A DNA stretch of 64,000 nt from Enteractinococcus fodinae. GTDB taxonomy: Bacteria > Actinomycetota > Actinomycetes > Actinomycetales > Micrococcaceae. The position numbers were made by a program, and so were the translations under genes. Below are positions 7,685 to 15,672 of the stretch, one piece after another. Location of the stretch: assembly GCF_031458395.1 (NCBI RefSeq), contig NZ_JAVDYJ010000001.1:1426001-1490000 (forward strand), written 5' to 3'. Numbering within the stretch: position 1 is the stretch's first letter; every line of letters begins with the position of its first letter. The notes beneath the pieces are model-generated. The model was not told the DNA's origin, searched no databases, and was given only the letters and a program-made list of their open reading frames with translations.

Positions 7685-9829
7685 ATGAGTATGGCCCGAG
7701 AAATTAAGCGCGTCGTCGCCCCGTTCAAAGTCGAGGCACCCTATGAGCCTGCCGGCGACCAGCCCCAAGCCATCAAAGAGCTTACCGAACGCATCGAGGG
7801 TGGCGAAAAGGACGTGGTCCTGCTCGGCGCCACCGGTACCGGGAAATCGGCCACAACCGCATGGCTTGTTGAACGGTTACAACGGCCAACCCTGGTGCTT
7901 GTTCAAAACAAGACCTTGGCCGCCCAGTTAGCCAATGAGTTCCGCGAGTTGCTGCCCCACAACGCGGTCGAATACTTCGTGTCGTACTACGACTATTACC
8001 AACCCGAAGCCTACGTCCCACAAACCGATACGTTTATTGAAAAAGACTCCTCAATTAACGAAGAAGTCGAACGCTTACGCCACTCGGCGACCAACGCCCT
8101 GTTGACTCGACGAGACACCATCGTCGTGGCGACCGTTTCATCGATCTTCGGTCTCGGGACACCAGAAGAGTACATTGCTCAGATGGTTACGCTTCGCGTC
8201 GGAGATATGTTGGACCGGGATGATCTGCTGCGGCAATTCGTGCAGATGCAATACGCTCGCAACGACACCGACTTCCACCGCGGTACCTTCCGGGTACGCG
8301 GCGATACGGTCGAGATCATTCCCATGTATGAAGAGCTCGCGGTGCGGATCGAGTTCTTCGGTGACGAAATCGAAACGATTCAAACGCTGCATCCGCTGAC
8401 CGGCAACGTCGTCCGCGAGGAAGAAGAGATGTACATCTTCCCGGCATCCCACTACGTTGCCGGCGATACGCGCATGTCGCGCGCGATCAAAGACATCGAA
8501 AACGAGCTGCGGGATCGTCTCCAAGAACTCGAATCCCAGAACAAGCTGTTAGAGGCACAGCGGTTGCGCATGCGCACCACCTATGACCTCGAAATGATGC
8601 AGCAGATGGGGTACTGCAATGGCATCGAGAACTACTCGCGCCACATCGACGGACGAGCACCCGGATCCGCCCCGCATACGCTGCTTGATTATTTCCCCGA
8701 CGACTTCCTCTTGGTCATCGACGAGTCGCACGTGACCGTGCCGCAGATCGGCGGCATGTACGAAGGGGATGCCTCCCGCAAGCGCACTCTCGTGGACCAC
8801 GGGTTCCGGCTCCCGTCCGCATTGGATAACCGGCCCCTGAAATGGGACGAATTCCTGGAGCGAATCGGCCAGACGGTTTACCTGTCTGCCACGCCGGGCC
8901 CCTATGAACTCAGTCAAGCCGACGGTGTCGTTGAACAAATCATCCGTCCTACCGGGCTGATTGACCCGCAGATCATCGTCAAAGAAACCAAGGGCCAAAT
9001 TGATGACCTCATGGATGAGATCAATCTGCGCGTCGAACGCGATGAGCGCGTCCTGGTGACGACTCTGACGAAACGGATGGCCGAAGACCTTACCGAATAT
9101 TTGCTCGACCACGGCGTCAAAGTCGAATATTTGCACTCCGACGTCGATACGCTGCGCCGTGTCGAACTCATGACAGAGCTACGTCGCGGTATTTTTGACG
9201 TCCTGGTCGGGATTAATCTACTTCGCGAAGGTTTGGACCTTCCCGAAGTCTCGCTCGTGTCGATCCTCGACGCCGATAAGGAAGGCTTCTTACGGTCGAA
9301 CCGCTCGCTCATCCAGACCATTGGGCGTGCAGCTCGTAACGTTTCGGGTGAGGTACATATGTACGCAGATAAAATCACCGACTCGATGCAGTACGCCATC
9401 GATGAGACAAATCGCCGACGCGAAATTCAGATTGCGCACAATAAGAAACACGGCATTGACCCCCAGCCGCTTCGCAAACGCATCGCTGATATTACCGATC
9501 AGCTGGCACGTGAGGACGCCGATACCGCGGATCTCATGTCCGGCATGGCAGGCATCAAAACTGGTTTCGATTACGGTATGGGCAAACGTGGTTATACCGC
9601 GGCGATTACCGAGGATCAACAACGCGCCGCAATGACAGCCGAGGACGGAAAGGTCGCCAAGCTGGCCGCAGTGCCGGCCAAAGACCTCTCCGATCTGATT
9701 CAGCAAATGTCCGATCAGATGCACCAGGCGGCAGAAGACCTCAATTTTGAGCTCGCCGCACGGTTACGTGATGAAGTATCCGAACTCAAAAAAGAGCTTC
9801 GCGACATGCAACGCGAAGGTCACGCGTAG
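7685..9829 (+). CDS. uvrB: UvrABC excision nuclease subunit B
   Basis: UvrB (714 residues) is the damage-verifying helicase-like subunit of nucleotide excision repair; it is loaded by UvrA and recruits UvrC. Walker A GATGTGKS is near residue 55, the beta-hairpin [13 protein letters not shown] near 105, the DESH Walker B in the middle, the helicase motif [11 protein letters not shown] at ~545, and a C-terminal UVR motif (ending in [13 protein letters not shown]) that contacts UvrC. The start could be 7685 or 7691; the longer upstream frame runs back into coaE and is rejected. uvrA and uvrC lie 10-16 kb downstream. Confidence 0.97.
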   Translation: MSMAREIKRVVAPFKVEAPYEPAGDQPQAIKELTERIEGGEKDVVLLGATGTGKSATTAWLVERLQRPTLVLVQNKTLAAQLANEFRELLPHNAVEYFVSYYDYYQPEAYVPQTDTFIEKDSSINEEVERLRHSATNALLTRRDTIVVATVSSIFGLGTPEEYIAQMVTLRVGDMLDRDDLLRQFVQMQYARNDTDFHRGTFRVRGDTVEIIPMYEELAVRIEFFGDEIETIQTLHPLTGNVVREEEEMYIFPASHYVAGDTRMSRAIKDIENELRDRLQELESQNKLLEAQRLRMRTTYDLEMMQQMGYCNGIENYSRHIDGRAPGSAPHTLLDYFPDDFLLVIDESHVTVPQIGGMYEGDASRKRTLVDHGFRLPSALDNRPLKWDEFLERIGQTVYLSATPGPYELSQADGVVEQIIRPTGLIDPQIIVKETKGQIDDLMDEINLRVERDERVLVTTLTKRMAEDLTEYLLDHGVKVEYLHSDVDTLRRVELMTELRRGIFDVLVGINLLREGLDLPEVSLVSILDADKEGFLRSNRSLIQTIGRAARNVSGEVHMYADKITDSMQYAIDETNRRREIQIAHNKKHGIDPQPLRKRIADITDQLAREDADTADLMSGMAGIKTGFDYGMGKRGYTAAITEDQQRAAMTAEDGKVAKLAAVPAKDLSDLIQQMSDQMHQAAEDLNFELAARLRDEVSELKKELRDMQREGHA

Positions 9830-9886
9830 CCACGAAAGCTGATCCAACAGCGAGTCGAGCTCCCGTCGTGATGCAAGAGGTTTTCC

Positions 9887-9895
9887 TGGTATAGT
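9887..9895 (+). promoter_or_regulatory. Extended -10 promoter of the terC riboswitch transcript
   Basis: TG-N-TATAGT (TG at 9887-9888, hexamer 9890-9895) just upstream of the first riboswitch helix. It predicts a start near 9902. Confidence 0.6.
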
Positions 9896-9902
9896 CTGAT
9901 CC

Positions 9903-10004
9903 GAACAAGGGAGTATCCCAAAAGCTCCGCACACGTCAACACGTCGAACATCGTGGTTCGGCCGGGTGCGGACCCCGTATCTACGTCGGGGGAGAGACTT
10001 GTGG
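9903..10004 (+). ncRNA. yybP-ykoY manganese riboswitch
   Basis: The 5' leader of terC has the conserved parts of the Mn2+-sensing yybP-ykoY class: a closing helix ACAAG (9905-9909) with CTTGT (9998-10002), the L1 segment GGGAGTA right after it, the GTCAACACGTCG segment like the L3 UCAACA element, and the terminal GGAGAGAC. Internal helices are TCCGCAC/GTGCGGA (9926-9932/9966-9972), CGAAC/GTTCG (9945-9949/9956-9960) and CCCCG/CGGGG (9973-9977/9987-9991). The class typically sits before TerC-family Mn exporters, as here. The ~38 nt between aptamer and ATG hold only a 4-bp hairpin and the SD GGAAGGA, so translational control is more likely than termination. Confidence 0.88.
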
Positions 10005-10042
10005 ACTCAAAGCTACCTAAAAACTAGGAAGGACTCCCTTAC

Positions 10043-11365
10043 ATGGAGATTACTGGGTTTACTTGGGCTGTCACGATTGCCGTGATTGTCGGCTTGTTAT
10101 TATTCGACTATTTTTTTCACGTCAGAAAATCACACACCCCCACTATCAAAGAGGCCGCCATTTGGTCTGCGCTCTACGTGGGACTGGCGCTGGCTTTCGG
10201 TCTAGTGTTCTTTTTCCTCGGCGACACCGACTATGCGGTCGAGTACTACGCCGGTTTCATTACCGAAAAAGCTTTATCGGTTGATAACCTTTTCGTGTTC
10301 ATGATCATCATGACCAGCTTCAGTGTGCCGCGACAGTACCAGCAAAAAGTGCTGCTATTTGGTATTACGTTCGCGCTGATCAGCCGCACCATCTTTATTC
10401 TTGCGGGTGCAGCCATCCTCGAGTGGTGGTCGGACGCCTTCTACATCTTCGGTATCTTCTTGCTCCTGTTAGCCGGCCAGCAACTGAAGTCGGAGTTCTC
10501 ATCCGCTGACGAGGCGCAGTCCGAAGCCGACAACTTTTTGGTCCGGTTTGCCCGCAAAATCCTCCCGGTCGCTGAACACTACGACGGTGATAAGCTCACC
10601 ACCAAAGTCGACGGCAAACGCCTCGTGACTCCGATGCTGCTCGTCATGGTCGCGATCGGTGCAACAGATATTATCTTCGCGCTCGACTCGATCCCGGCGA
10701 TTTTCGGCTTGACTCAAGAACCCTATATTGTCTTCACCGCTAACGCGTTTGCCTTGTTGGGTCTGCGCCAGTTGTACTTCCTCATCGACGGGCTGCTCGA
10801 TCGGTTGGTGTACCTCGGGTACGGTCTGGCCGCGATTCTCGGGTTCATCGGGATCAAGCTCATGCTGCACGCGCTGAGCCAGAACAACCTGCCCTTCATC
10901 TACGACGGCCAAGATGTGCCAGTCCACGAACCAAGTACCGGCACCTCACTCCTGGTGATTATTGGCATCCTGGTGGTCACCATCGTATGGTCGCTGCTCA
11001 GCCCACGTGGCAAAGCGCTCCGGGCTCTGCAGAACGCTGAGAAATTCGCCCACCGGTACACCCAACTCCCGGATGACGCCCCAGCCGAAGAGCGCGCCGC
11101 TGCCGGCCAGAAGATGGATTACTGGACTCAGCGTGCCGAAGAAGTTGAGCACCGTTATCTCGACGAACTCATCGAGCACAAAGACCAGTGGTCGGCCATT
11201 ATCAGGATCGGACATGAGACACGACTCGAGGACGCGAACCGTCGGGGCATCCCAGCGCTGACGTCCCAAAAGATTGTGCGAACCAAGGGGCCGGTCCTAG
11301 CCCCCGACACCAACGGCAAACCCAATGCCTCCGAGTCCTCTGAATCATCGGATCTCAAAGACTAG
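10043..11365 (+). CDS. TerC-family metal (manganese) exporter
   Basis: A 440-residue integral membrane protein of the TerC/Alx family. About eight to nine membrane segments span residues ~5-345; conserved Asp-bearing segments SVDNLFVFMII and ALDSIPAIFG are expected to line the ion path. A charged cytoplasmic tail of ~110 residues follows, longer than in minimal homologues. Members export Mn2+, often to metallate secreted proteins or avoid Mn toxicity; 'tellurium resistance' is a historic name. The manganese riboswitch in its leader strongly supports a Mn role: high Mn would switch the gene on. The ATG at 10043 follows GGAAGGA. Confidence 0.93.
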   Translation: MEITGFTWAVTIAVIVGLLLFDYFFHVRKSHTPTIKEAAIWSALYVGLALAFGLVFFFLGDTDYAVEYYAGFITEKALSVDNLFVFMIIMTSFSVPRQYQQKVLLFGITFALISRTIFILAGAAILEWWSDAFYIFGIFLLLLAGQQLKSEFSSADEAQSEADNFLVRFARKILPVAEHYDGDKLTTKVDGKRLVTPMLLVMVAIGATDIIFALDSIPAIFGLTQEPYIVFTANAFALLGLRQLYFLIDGLLDRLVYLGYGLAAILGFIGIKLMLHALSQNNLPFIYDGQDVPVHEPSTGTSLLVIIGILVVTIVWSLLSPRGKALRALQNAEKFAHRYTQLPDDAPAEERAAAGQKMDYWTQRAEEVEHRYLDELIEHKDQWSAIIRIGHETRLEDANRRGIPALTSQKIVRTKGPVLAPDTNGKPNASESSESSDLKD

Positions 11366-11402
11366 CGTCACCTCAGAGGTATAAAGGCTAGCCACACCCC
11401 CG

Positions 11403-13616
11403 TCAGTTATCCCAGTAGGTATTTCTGATGGGGGTTTGTGCTGGGTCTAACCACGGAGCTGGAATCCAGTAGAGCACCCCATCAGGATCCCAGGTGGGCG
11501 TCCAAACTCCTTGGTGGACGCGGGTGTGGCACGCGTTGCACAACAAAATCAGGTTGGTGATGTCGGTGCCACCTTCGTGGAGCCAATGTTGAGCATGATG
11601 TCCTTGAGTCCAAACCGGAGGGACTCGGCATCCCGGCCCTCGACATCCACCTCGCATGCCAGCGGCGAGGATTTGGTCATCGCTAAACACGCGCTTCCCG
11701 CGGCCAAGAAAGAGCGGAACACCGGCTTGGTTAAAGATCGCCGGGATGATTTTGGCATCACAGAGATCCTGCAGCACAGCCGCCGGGGAGACCGAACCCG
11801 TTTGGAAGTTGTGCGAAACATAAGGATGCCCACGCGCTGTTCCACTTTCTGCTGTATCCGAAGGGTTTGCGTCATCCGGTGCGTCGTGTGCTGGGGCGTG
11901 CGTCCACCAGTGCGGTGCCAATAGCGGATCTGGATCGAAAGAGTTTTCCGACTCCGGGATGTCCGGGGGTTCGTCTTCACCGGCGACGTGTTGAAGGGGA
12001 GTCACTGAAGCTGGAACGCCTGGATCGAAGCCGTTGAGGCCGGGTGGCCGCCGGTGTTCCGCATCGAGGTGGAAACGCGCGTCGAGTCGATCCTGTTGCA
12101 TGCGAATCAGGGTTTCATAATCCATCACGGTCCATAAAATGGCGGGTGCACGTTTATATTCGGGCATGCCCTCTGAACCGGGGGATCGTTTCCCTTGGGC
12201 CTTGAGCATCGTGATGAACACGTCGTGGGCTTTCTCTGCTCGGCTTCTAGGGTCGAGTTTCCGAAGCTCTTCACGGCTGACTGGTTCTCCCTGATCGGTT
12301 TCAACGAAGGTCGCGGGGTCATCCACGGCATCGTCCATCCGGTCGTGGAATAACGCCAACCGTTCTTCTGCTGACATCTCATCGTTATAGGGAGTCGGTC
12401 CGCCCAGGTCCAGCTCATCGAATAATCCAGGCCTGTGCCCTTCTCGCTCGTCGGCATCGTCGAACGCATCCGCAGCAGTCTCACTAGCTACCTCTGCGTA
12501 TTGCTCTTGTGACTGTCCCGGGTCTCCTACGGCCGAATGCGTAGGCGGTTTCGGTTGTGCAGGGTGGCGGTTCGTTCCAGAACCAGGGGTTGGATCGCTC
12601 GGGTCCGCTGTGGCCGATTGCGGGGCCTCCGAGTCTTCGTCGGCACCTTGGCGGAATTTGTCTTGGTTGACTTTGAAGTTCAGTCCCGCCAGAATGAGCG
12701 CCTCGATCAGTTCCACGTTCGCCACATCGGTCACGAGGTTGAGGTGAAGTTTGCCGCGGGCAATCCTCGTGCGCAGTGAGTTGCTAACTTTCGTGAGACG
12801 TTCTTCGGGTGAAGGCCCGTCGGGATCAATAATGTGGGCGACCTGGTTGAGCCAGGCTGTCGATTCGTCGGCCAATTGTTGTGCGGTCATGCGCTGGGAT
12901 GCATCGGTGAAGATCGAATCCATCGACTGGAGGACCTCTGTGGCGTTGTCTTTGGTCAGGCCTGCCGCGAGACAGAAATCGTAAAATCTTTTGGCGATGT
13001 GCGTCATGCGGTCCATATTTTCCGACGGGATAGCCCCGTTGGCATAGGCCTGGGCCATCTGCGGTAACACTGGCTCGCGTCCGATCCCGACGATGGTGGT
13101 GGGTTCGGCGGCGATCAACTCGGCTCGAGCATAATGTTTCCCCATCTGGCGGGTGTCGACTTGGAAACGGTCTGCCAACCAACGTTTTCCGGTCTTAAAC
13201 AAGTTCACTGAGGCCGGTATCCCGAGCACAGTGTCGCGATCGAGGTCATACGCCCGATCCGCTAGACCCGTAAGGTTAGATACCATCGCGTCCTGGACGC
13301 GCAGGGTGGTCACCAGATTGTCGACCATACCCGGGAGCGTGTTGTAATAATCTTCTGGGGCTTCGGGGGTGGGTCCGGCGTGTTTTCCCACAGATCCCAC
13401 GGTCTGCTCCGCAGCGGGAGCTGACCACATGGTGTCCCAATCCCTTGCGGTAGCGAACCTATGGCGGGCGAACTCGTGGTAGGCCGTGGGGTCCGTGAGT
13501 TTGTCATATTGGCGCCTAGCCACACGCAATTGCAACGCCTGGAGAGAGCCCAACGACAATCCGTCCAGCACCTCATCCGAGATGAGCTCCGTGGTGTCAG
13601 GAATGGTCGTCACCAT
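11403..13616 (-). CDS. DUF222 / HNH endonuclease domain protein (13E12 repeat family)
   Basis: A 737-residue protein with the actinobacterial DUF222 (13E12/REP13E12) N-terminal domain and a C-terminal HNH nuclease-like domain at ~640-715: a CxxxxC pair (GCRGPGC), HHAQHW, a conserved Asn-Leu segment and LLCNACHTRVH. The middle (~330-560) is acidic, Pro/Ser-rich and probably disordered. The family is multicopy in many actinobacteria and its function is unknown; HNH suggests DNA cleavage. The ATG at 13616 has GGGGGTG upstream; the GTG at 13625 lies directly on that SD. No inverted repeats or attachment sites flank it. Confidence 0.88.
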   Translation of the reverse strand: MVTTIPDTTELISDEVLDGLSLGSLQALQLRVARRQYDKLTDPTAYHEFARHRFATARDWDTMWSAPAAEQTVGSVGKHAGPTPEAPEDYYNTLPGMVDNLVTTLRVQDAMVSNLTGLADRAYDLDRDTVLGIPASVNLFKTGKRWLADRFQVDTRQMGKHYARAELIAAEPTTIVGIGREPVLPQMAQAYANGAIPSENMDRMTHIAKRFYDFCLAAGLTKDNATEVLQSMDSIFTDASQRMTAQQLADESTAWLNQVAHIIDPDGPSPEERLTKVSNSLRTRIARGKLHLNLVTDVANVELIEALILAGLNFKVNQDKFRQGADEDSEAPQSATADPSDPTPGSGTNRHPAQPKPPTHSAVGDPGQSQEQYAEVASETAADAFDDADEREGHRPGLFDELDLGGPTPYNDEMSAEERLALFHDRMDDAVDDPATFVETDQGEPVSREELRKLDPRSRAEKAHDVFITMLKAQGKRSPGSEGMPEYKRAPAILWTVMDYETLIRMQQDRLDARFHLDAEHRRPPGLNGFDPGVPASVTPLQHVAGEDEPPDIPESENSFDPDPLLAPHWWTHAPAHDAPDDANPSDTAESGTARGHPYVSHNFQTGSVSPAAVLQDLCDAKIIPAIFNQAGVPLFLGRGKRVFSDDQILAAGMRGGCRGPGCRVPPVWTQGHHAQHWLHEGGTDITNLILLCNACHTRVHQGVWTPTWDPDGVLYWIPAPWLDPAQTPIRNTYWDN

Positions 13617-13755
13617 GGTTTTCACCCCCGCTGTGAACTGAATATAAAGCGCGCTCTGGATGGTACTCAGTGTAGAAACCCACGCACGTATCGCAGGAAC
13701 AACAGGTGGTAATTGGGGAAAATCTCGACCGGATTGGCCGGGCTGTGGAAAAGGC

Positions 13756-15084
13756 TCAGCGTGGGGTCGAAGGTGCCGAGGCAGGGACCCCGTCGGGCCG
13801 GATCATCGCGTGTAAGCGGTTGAAAATCTCTGCTCCCGCTTGTGCGATCCCATCATGGTGCCACCGGTCCGATTCCCAAACCTCGAGGTTGGCCACCTGT
13901 TGGGCCGTGGTGATGGAAAGATCACGGTCGACGTAGACATCGTCGGTATATACCAGTGCAGCGACGGGAACCGTATTGGACGCCAACTGGTCAAGGTCAT
14001 AGAGCGTGCCCCACGCATTGTACGTAGCGATGAGTTCCGTGGCCCGAGCGATAGGCTGCAGCGCGGGGTCGAGCTGGGTGTACCAGTCGAAGCACATTTC
14101 CCCGGTGAGCAGGGGAGTATCGGCCTTTTTGGGGTTGAAATCCGGGAACTCAGCCAAGACGCGCTGGGCTGCCCAATTGGTAGGTTGTGCTCCGGGTTGG
14201 GCGTAAATGGCTTCATGCAGGATCAGGTATAACGGGTTGGTGGCCCGGGAAACCTGCTGGTAAACGGCGTCCAAAAAAGAGTCCGACAGCGTGTTCGTGC
14301 CCGGGATGAACGCTTCTTCTAGCACGTAGTGCAGCGCGTCGATTCGAGTATTGCCCCCCAAATACATGCCCAAAGCCTGCACCCGGCCCACTGTCAACGG
14401 TGACCCATCAGGCAGCACGATGTCACCACGACGCACGCGACGGTAGATATGCGTCAAGATTTCCAGGTCAGTGGGGAAACGTCGGAAGTATTGGCGGTTG
14501 CGGGCCCGCATACGTTGATACGTGGCCTGATAGACCTGGTCGGCCGGTCCCTCCAGCGGCGGCAAGCCCCCGGTAATCATCGACCCGGCCAGACCCTGCG
14601 GGGCAAACGACAGGTACGTGAGGGTACAAAACCCACCGAAGGACTGACCTAACGTCACCCAAGGGTCAGCGCCGAGCGCCAGTCGGATGGCTTCGGCATC
14701 GGCCACAATATCGGGGGCTCGGAAGTGACGCAGATAGTGGGCTTGGGCCGACGGGGCGCCACGCTGCACGAGGGTGTGGTGACTGATCGGCGTGGATAGA
14801 CCGGTGCCGCGTTGGTCGAGCATCAGGACGCGGTAATGTTTCAGGGCTTCAGCCAACCACCCGCCAACCCGCGAGGGTCGCGACCCTTTCCCACCAGGTC
14901 CGCCCTGTAAAAACAACAGCCAGGGCCTGTCCTGACCGTCAGCAGCCCGGTATTCGCGGGCATAGACCGTCAGCTGCTCTCCGTCGGGCACGCTGTGGTC
15001 CAACGGGACGGTGAAATGGTGATCGACAATCCCGGTCCCGTCCTGCATCCAGGCAAGCGTTCCTGCGGTGTGAGTGACTGACAT
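13756..15084 (-). CDS. Alpha/beta hydrolase, prolyl aminopeptidase-like (S33)
   Basis: A 442-residue S33-family serine hydrolase close to actinobacterial proline iminopeptidases, which release N-terminal proline from peptides in the cytoplasm. Oxyanion motif GGPGG at 61-65, DQRGTG at 90-95, nucleophile elbow GQSFGG with Ser148, and a late Asp (DDVYVD) and His (WHHDG) complete a plausible triad. An inserted helical cap (~165-330) is typical of the longer family members. AAGGAG lies 7 nt before the ATG. The exact peptide specificity is inferred from family only. Confidence 0.88.
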   Translation of the reverse strand: MSVTHTAGTLAWMQDGTGIVDHHFTVPLDHSVPDGEQLTVYAREYRAADGQDRPWLLFLQGGPGGKGSRPSRVGGWLAEALKHYRVLMLDQRGTGLSTPISHHTLVQRGAPSAQAHYLRHFRAPDIVADAEAIRLALGADPWVTLGQSFGGFCTLTYLSFAPQGLAGSMITGGLPPLEGPADQVYQATYQRMRARNRQYFRRFPTDLEILTHIYRRVRRGDIVLPDGSPLTVGRVQALGMYLGGNTRIDALHYVLEEAFIPGTNTLSDSFLDAVYQQVSRATNPLYLILHEAIYAQPGAQPTNWAAQRVLAEFPDFNPKKADTPLLTGEMCFDWYTQLDPALQPIARATELIATYNAWGTLYDLDQLASNTVPVAALVYTDDVYVDRDLSITTAQQVANLEVWESDRWHHDGIAQAGAEIFNRLHAMIRPDGVPASAPSTPR

Positions 15085-15131
15085 CGTGGGCTCCTTGGAC
15101 GACGGCTCGAACGGTGGCTTGTGTCTCGAGT

Positions 15132-15644
15132 CTAGCGTTGGGCTGCTTCGCGCAGAGCGGCCCCGTCAAGCCGGTAGGTGGTCCAGCCGTCCATCGGGTA
15201 GGCACCTAACGACTGATAGAAGTCAATGGCCGGGGTATTCCAGTCGAGCACCGAGCATTCATAGCGGGCGTACCCGCGTGCCACCGCGAGCTCAGCAAGA
15301 TGTACCAACAGCTCTTTCCCGTGGCCGCGACCACGCAACTGCGGGATGACAAAGAGGTCCTCCAACCAGATGCCGTGGACGCCCTCCCAGGTCGAATAGG
15401 TTTCAAACCAGATGGCGATCCCGGCCACTTGCACTTGCCCGTCCACCACATCATCGAGCACGTGACAGAATACGCGCGGATTGGGTCCGAATAAATGCTG
15501 ATGCAACAGCTGCTCGGTGTTGTCGACCGCATCGGGCTCGCGTTCATACACAGCCAACTGGTGAATCAGGTCAAGGATGGCGGCCACATCGTCGGGGGCA
15601 GCCTCCCGGACGACGCCGGTTGTCGAGAGCGAAGGGTCAGTCAT
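15132..15644 (-). CDS. GNAT family N-acetyltransferase
   Basis: A 170-residue GCN5-related acetyltransferase. The acetyl-CoA pyrophosphate loop RGRGHG follows the LEDLFV strand, and a C-terminal Asn-Tyr segment (NTPAIDFYQSLG) is typical. The pattern (WLEDLFVIPQLRGRGHGKELL) is closest to the spermidine/diamine acetyltransferase-like (SSAT) subgroup, so small amine substrates are likely but not shown. GAGGAG lies 9 nt before the ATG. It is on the same strand as, and probably co-transcribed with, the S33 hydrolase 47 nt downstream. Confidence 0.85.
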   Translation of the reverse strand: MTDPSLSTTGVVREAAPDDVAAILDLIHQLAVYEREPDAVDNTEQLLHQHLFGPNPRVFCHVLDDVVDGQVQVAGIAIWFETYSTWEGVHGIWLEDLFVIPQLRGRGHGKELLVHLAELAVARGYARYECSVLDWNTPAIDFYQSLGAYPMDGWTTYRLDGAALREAAQR

Positions 15645-15672
15645 GGTTGAGGCTCCTCGGTCGTAGCGTTAC

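Noticed and set aside
9945-9960. CGAAC-N6-GTTCG as an SOS box near terC
   Set aside because: The spacer is 6 instead of 4, and the repeat is an internal helix of the manganese riboswitch.
11403-13616. HNH protein as an inserted homing or mobile element
   Set aside because: No terminal repeats, target duplications, integrase or disrupted neighbour was seen.
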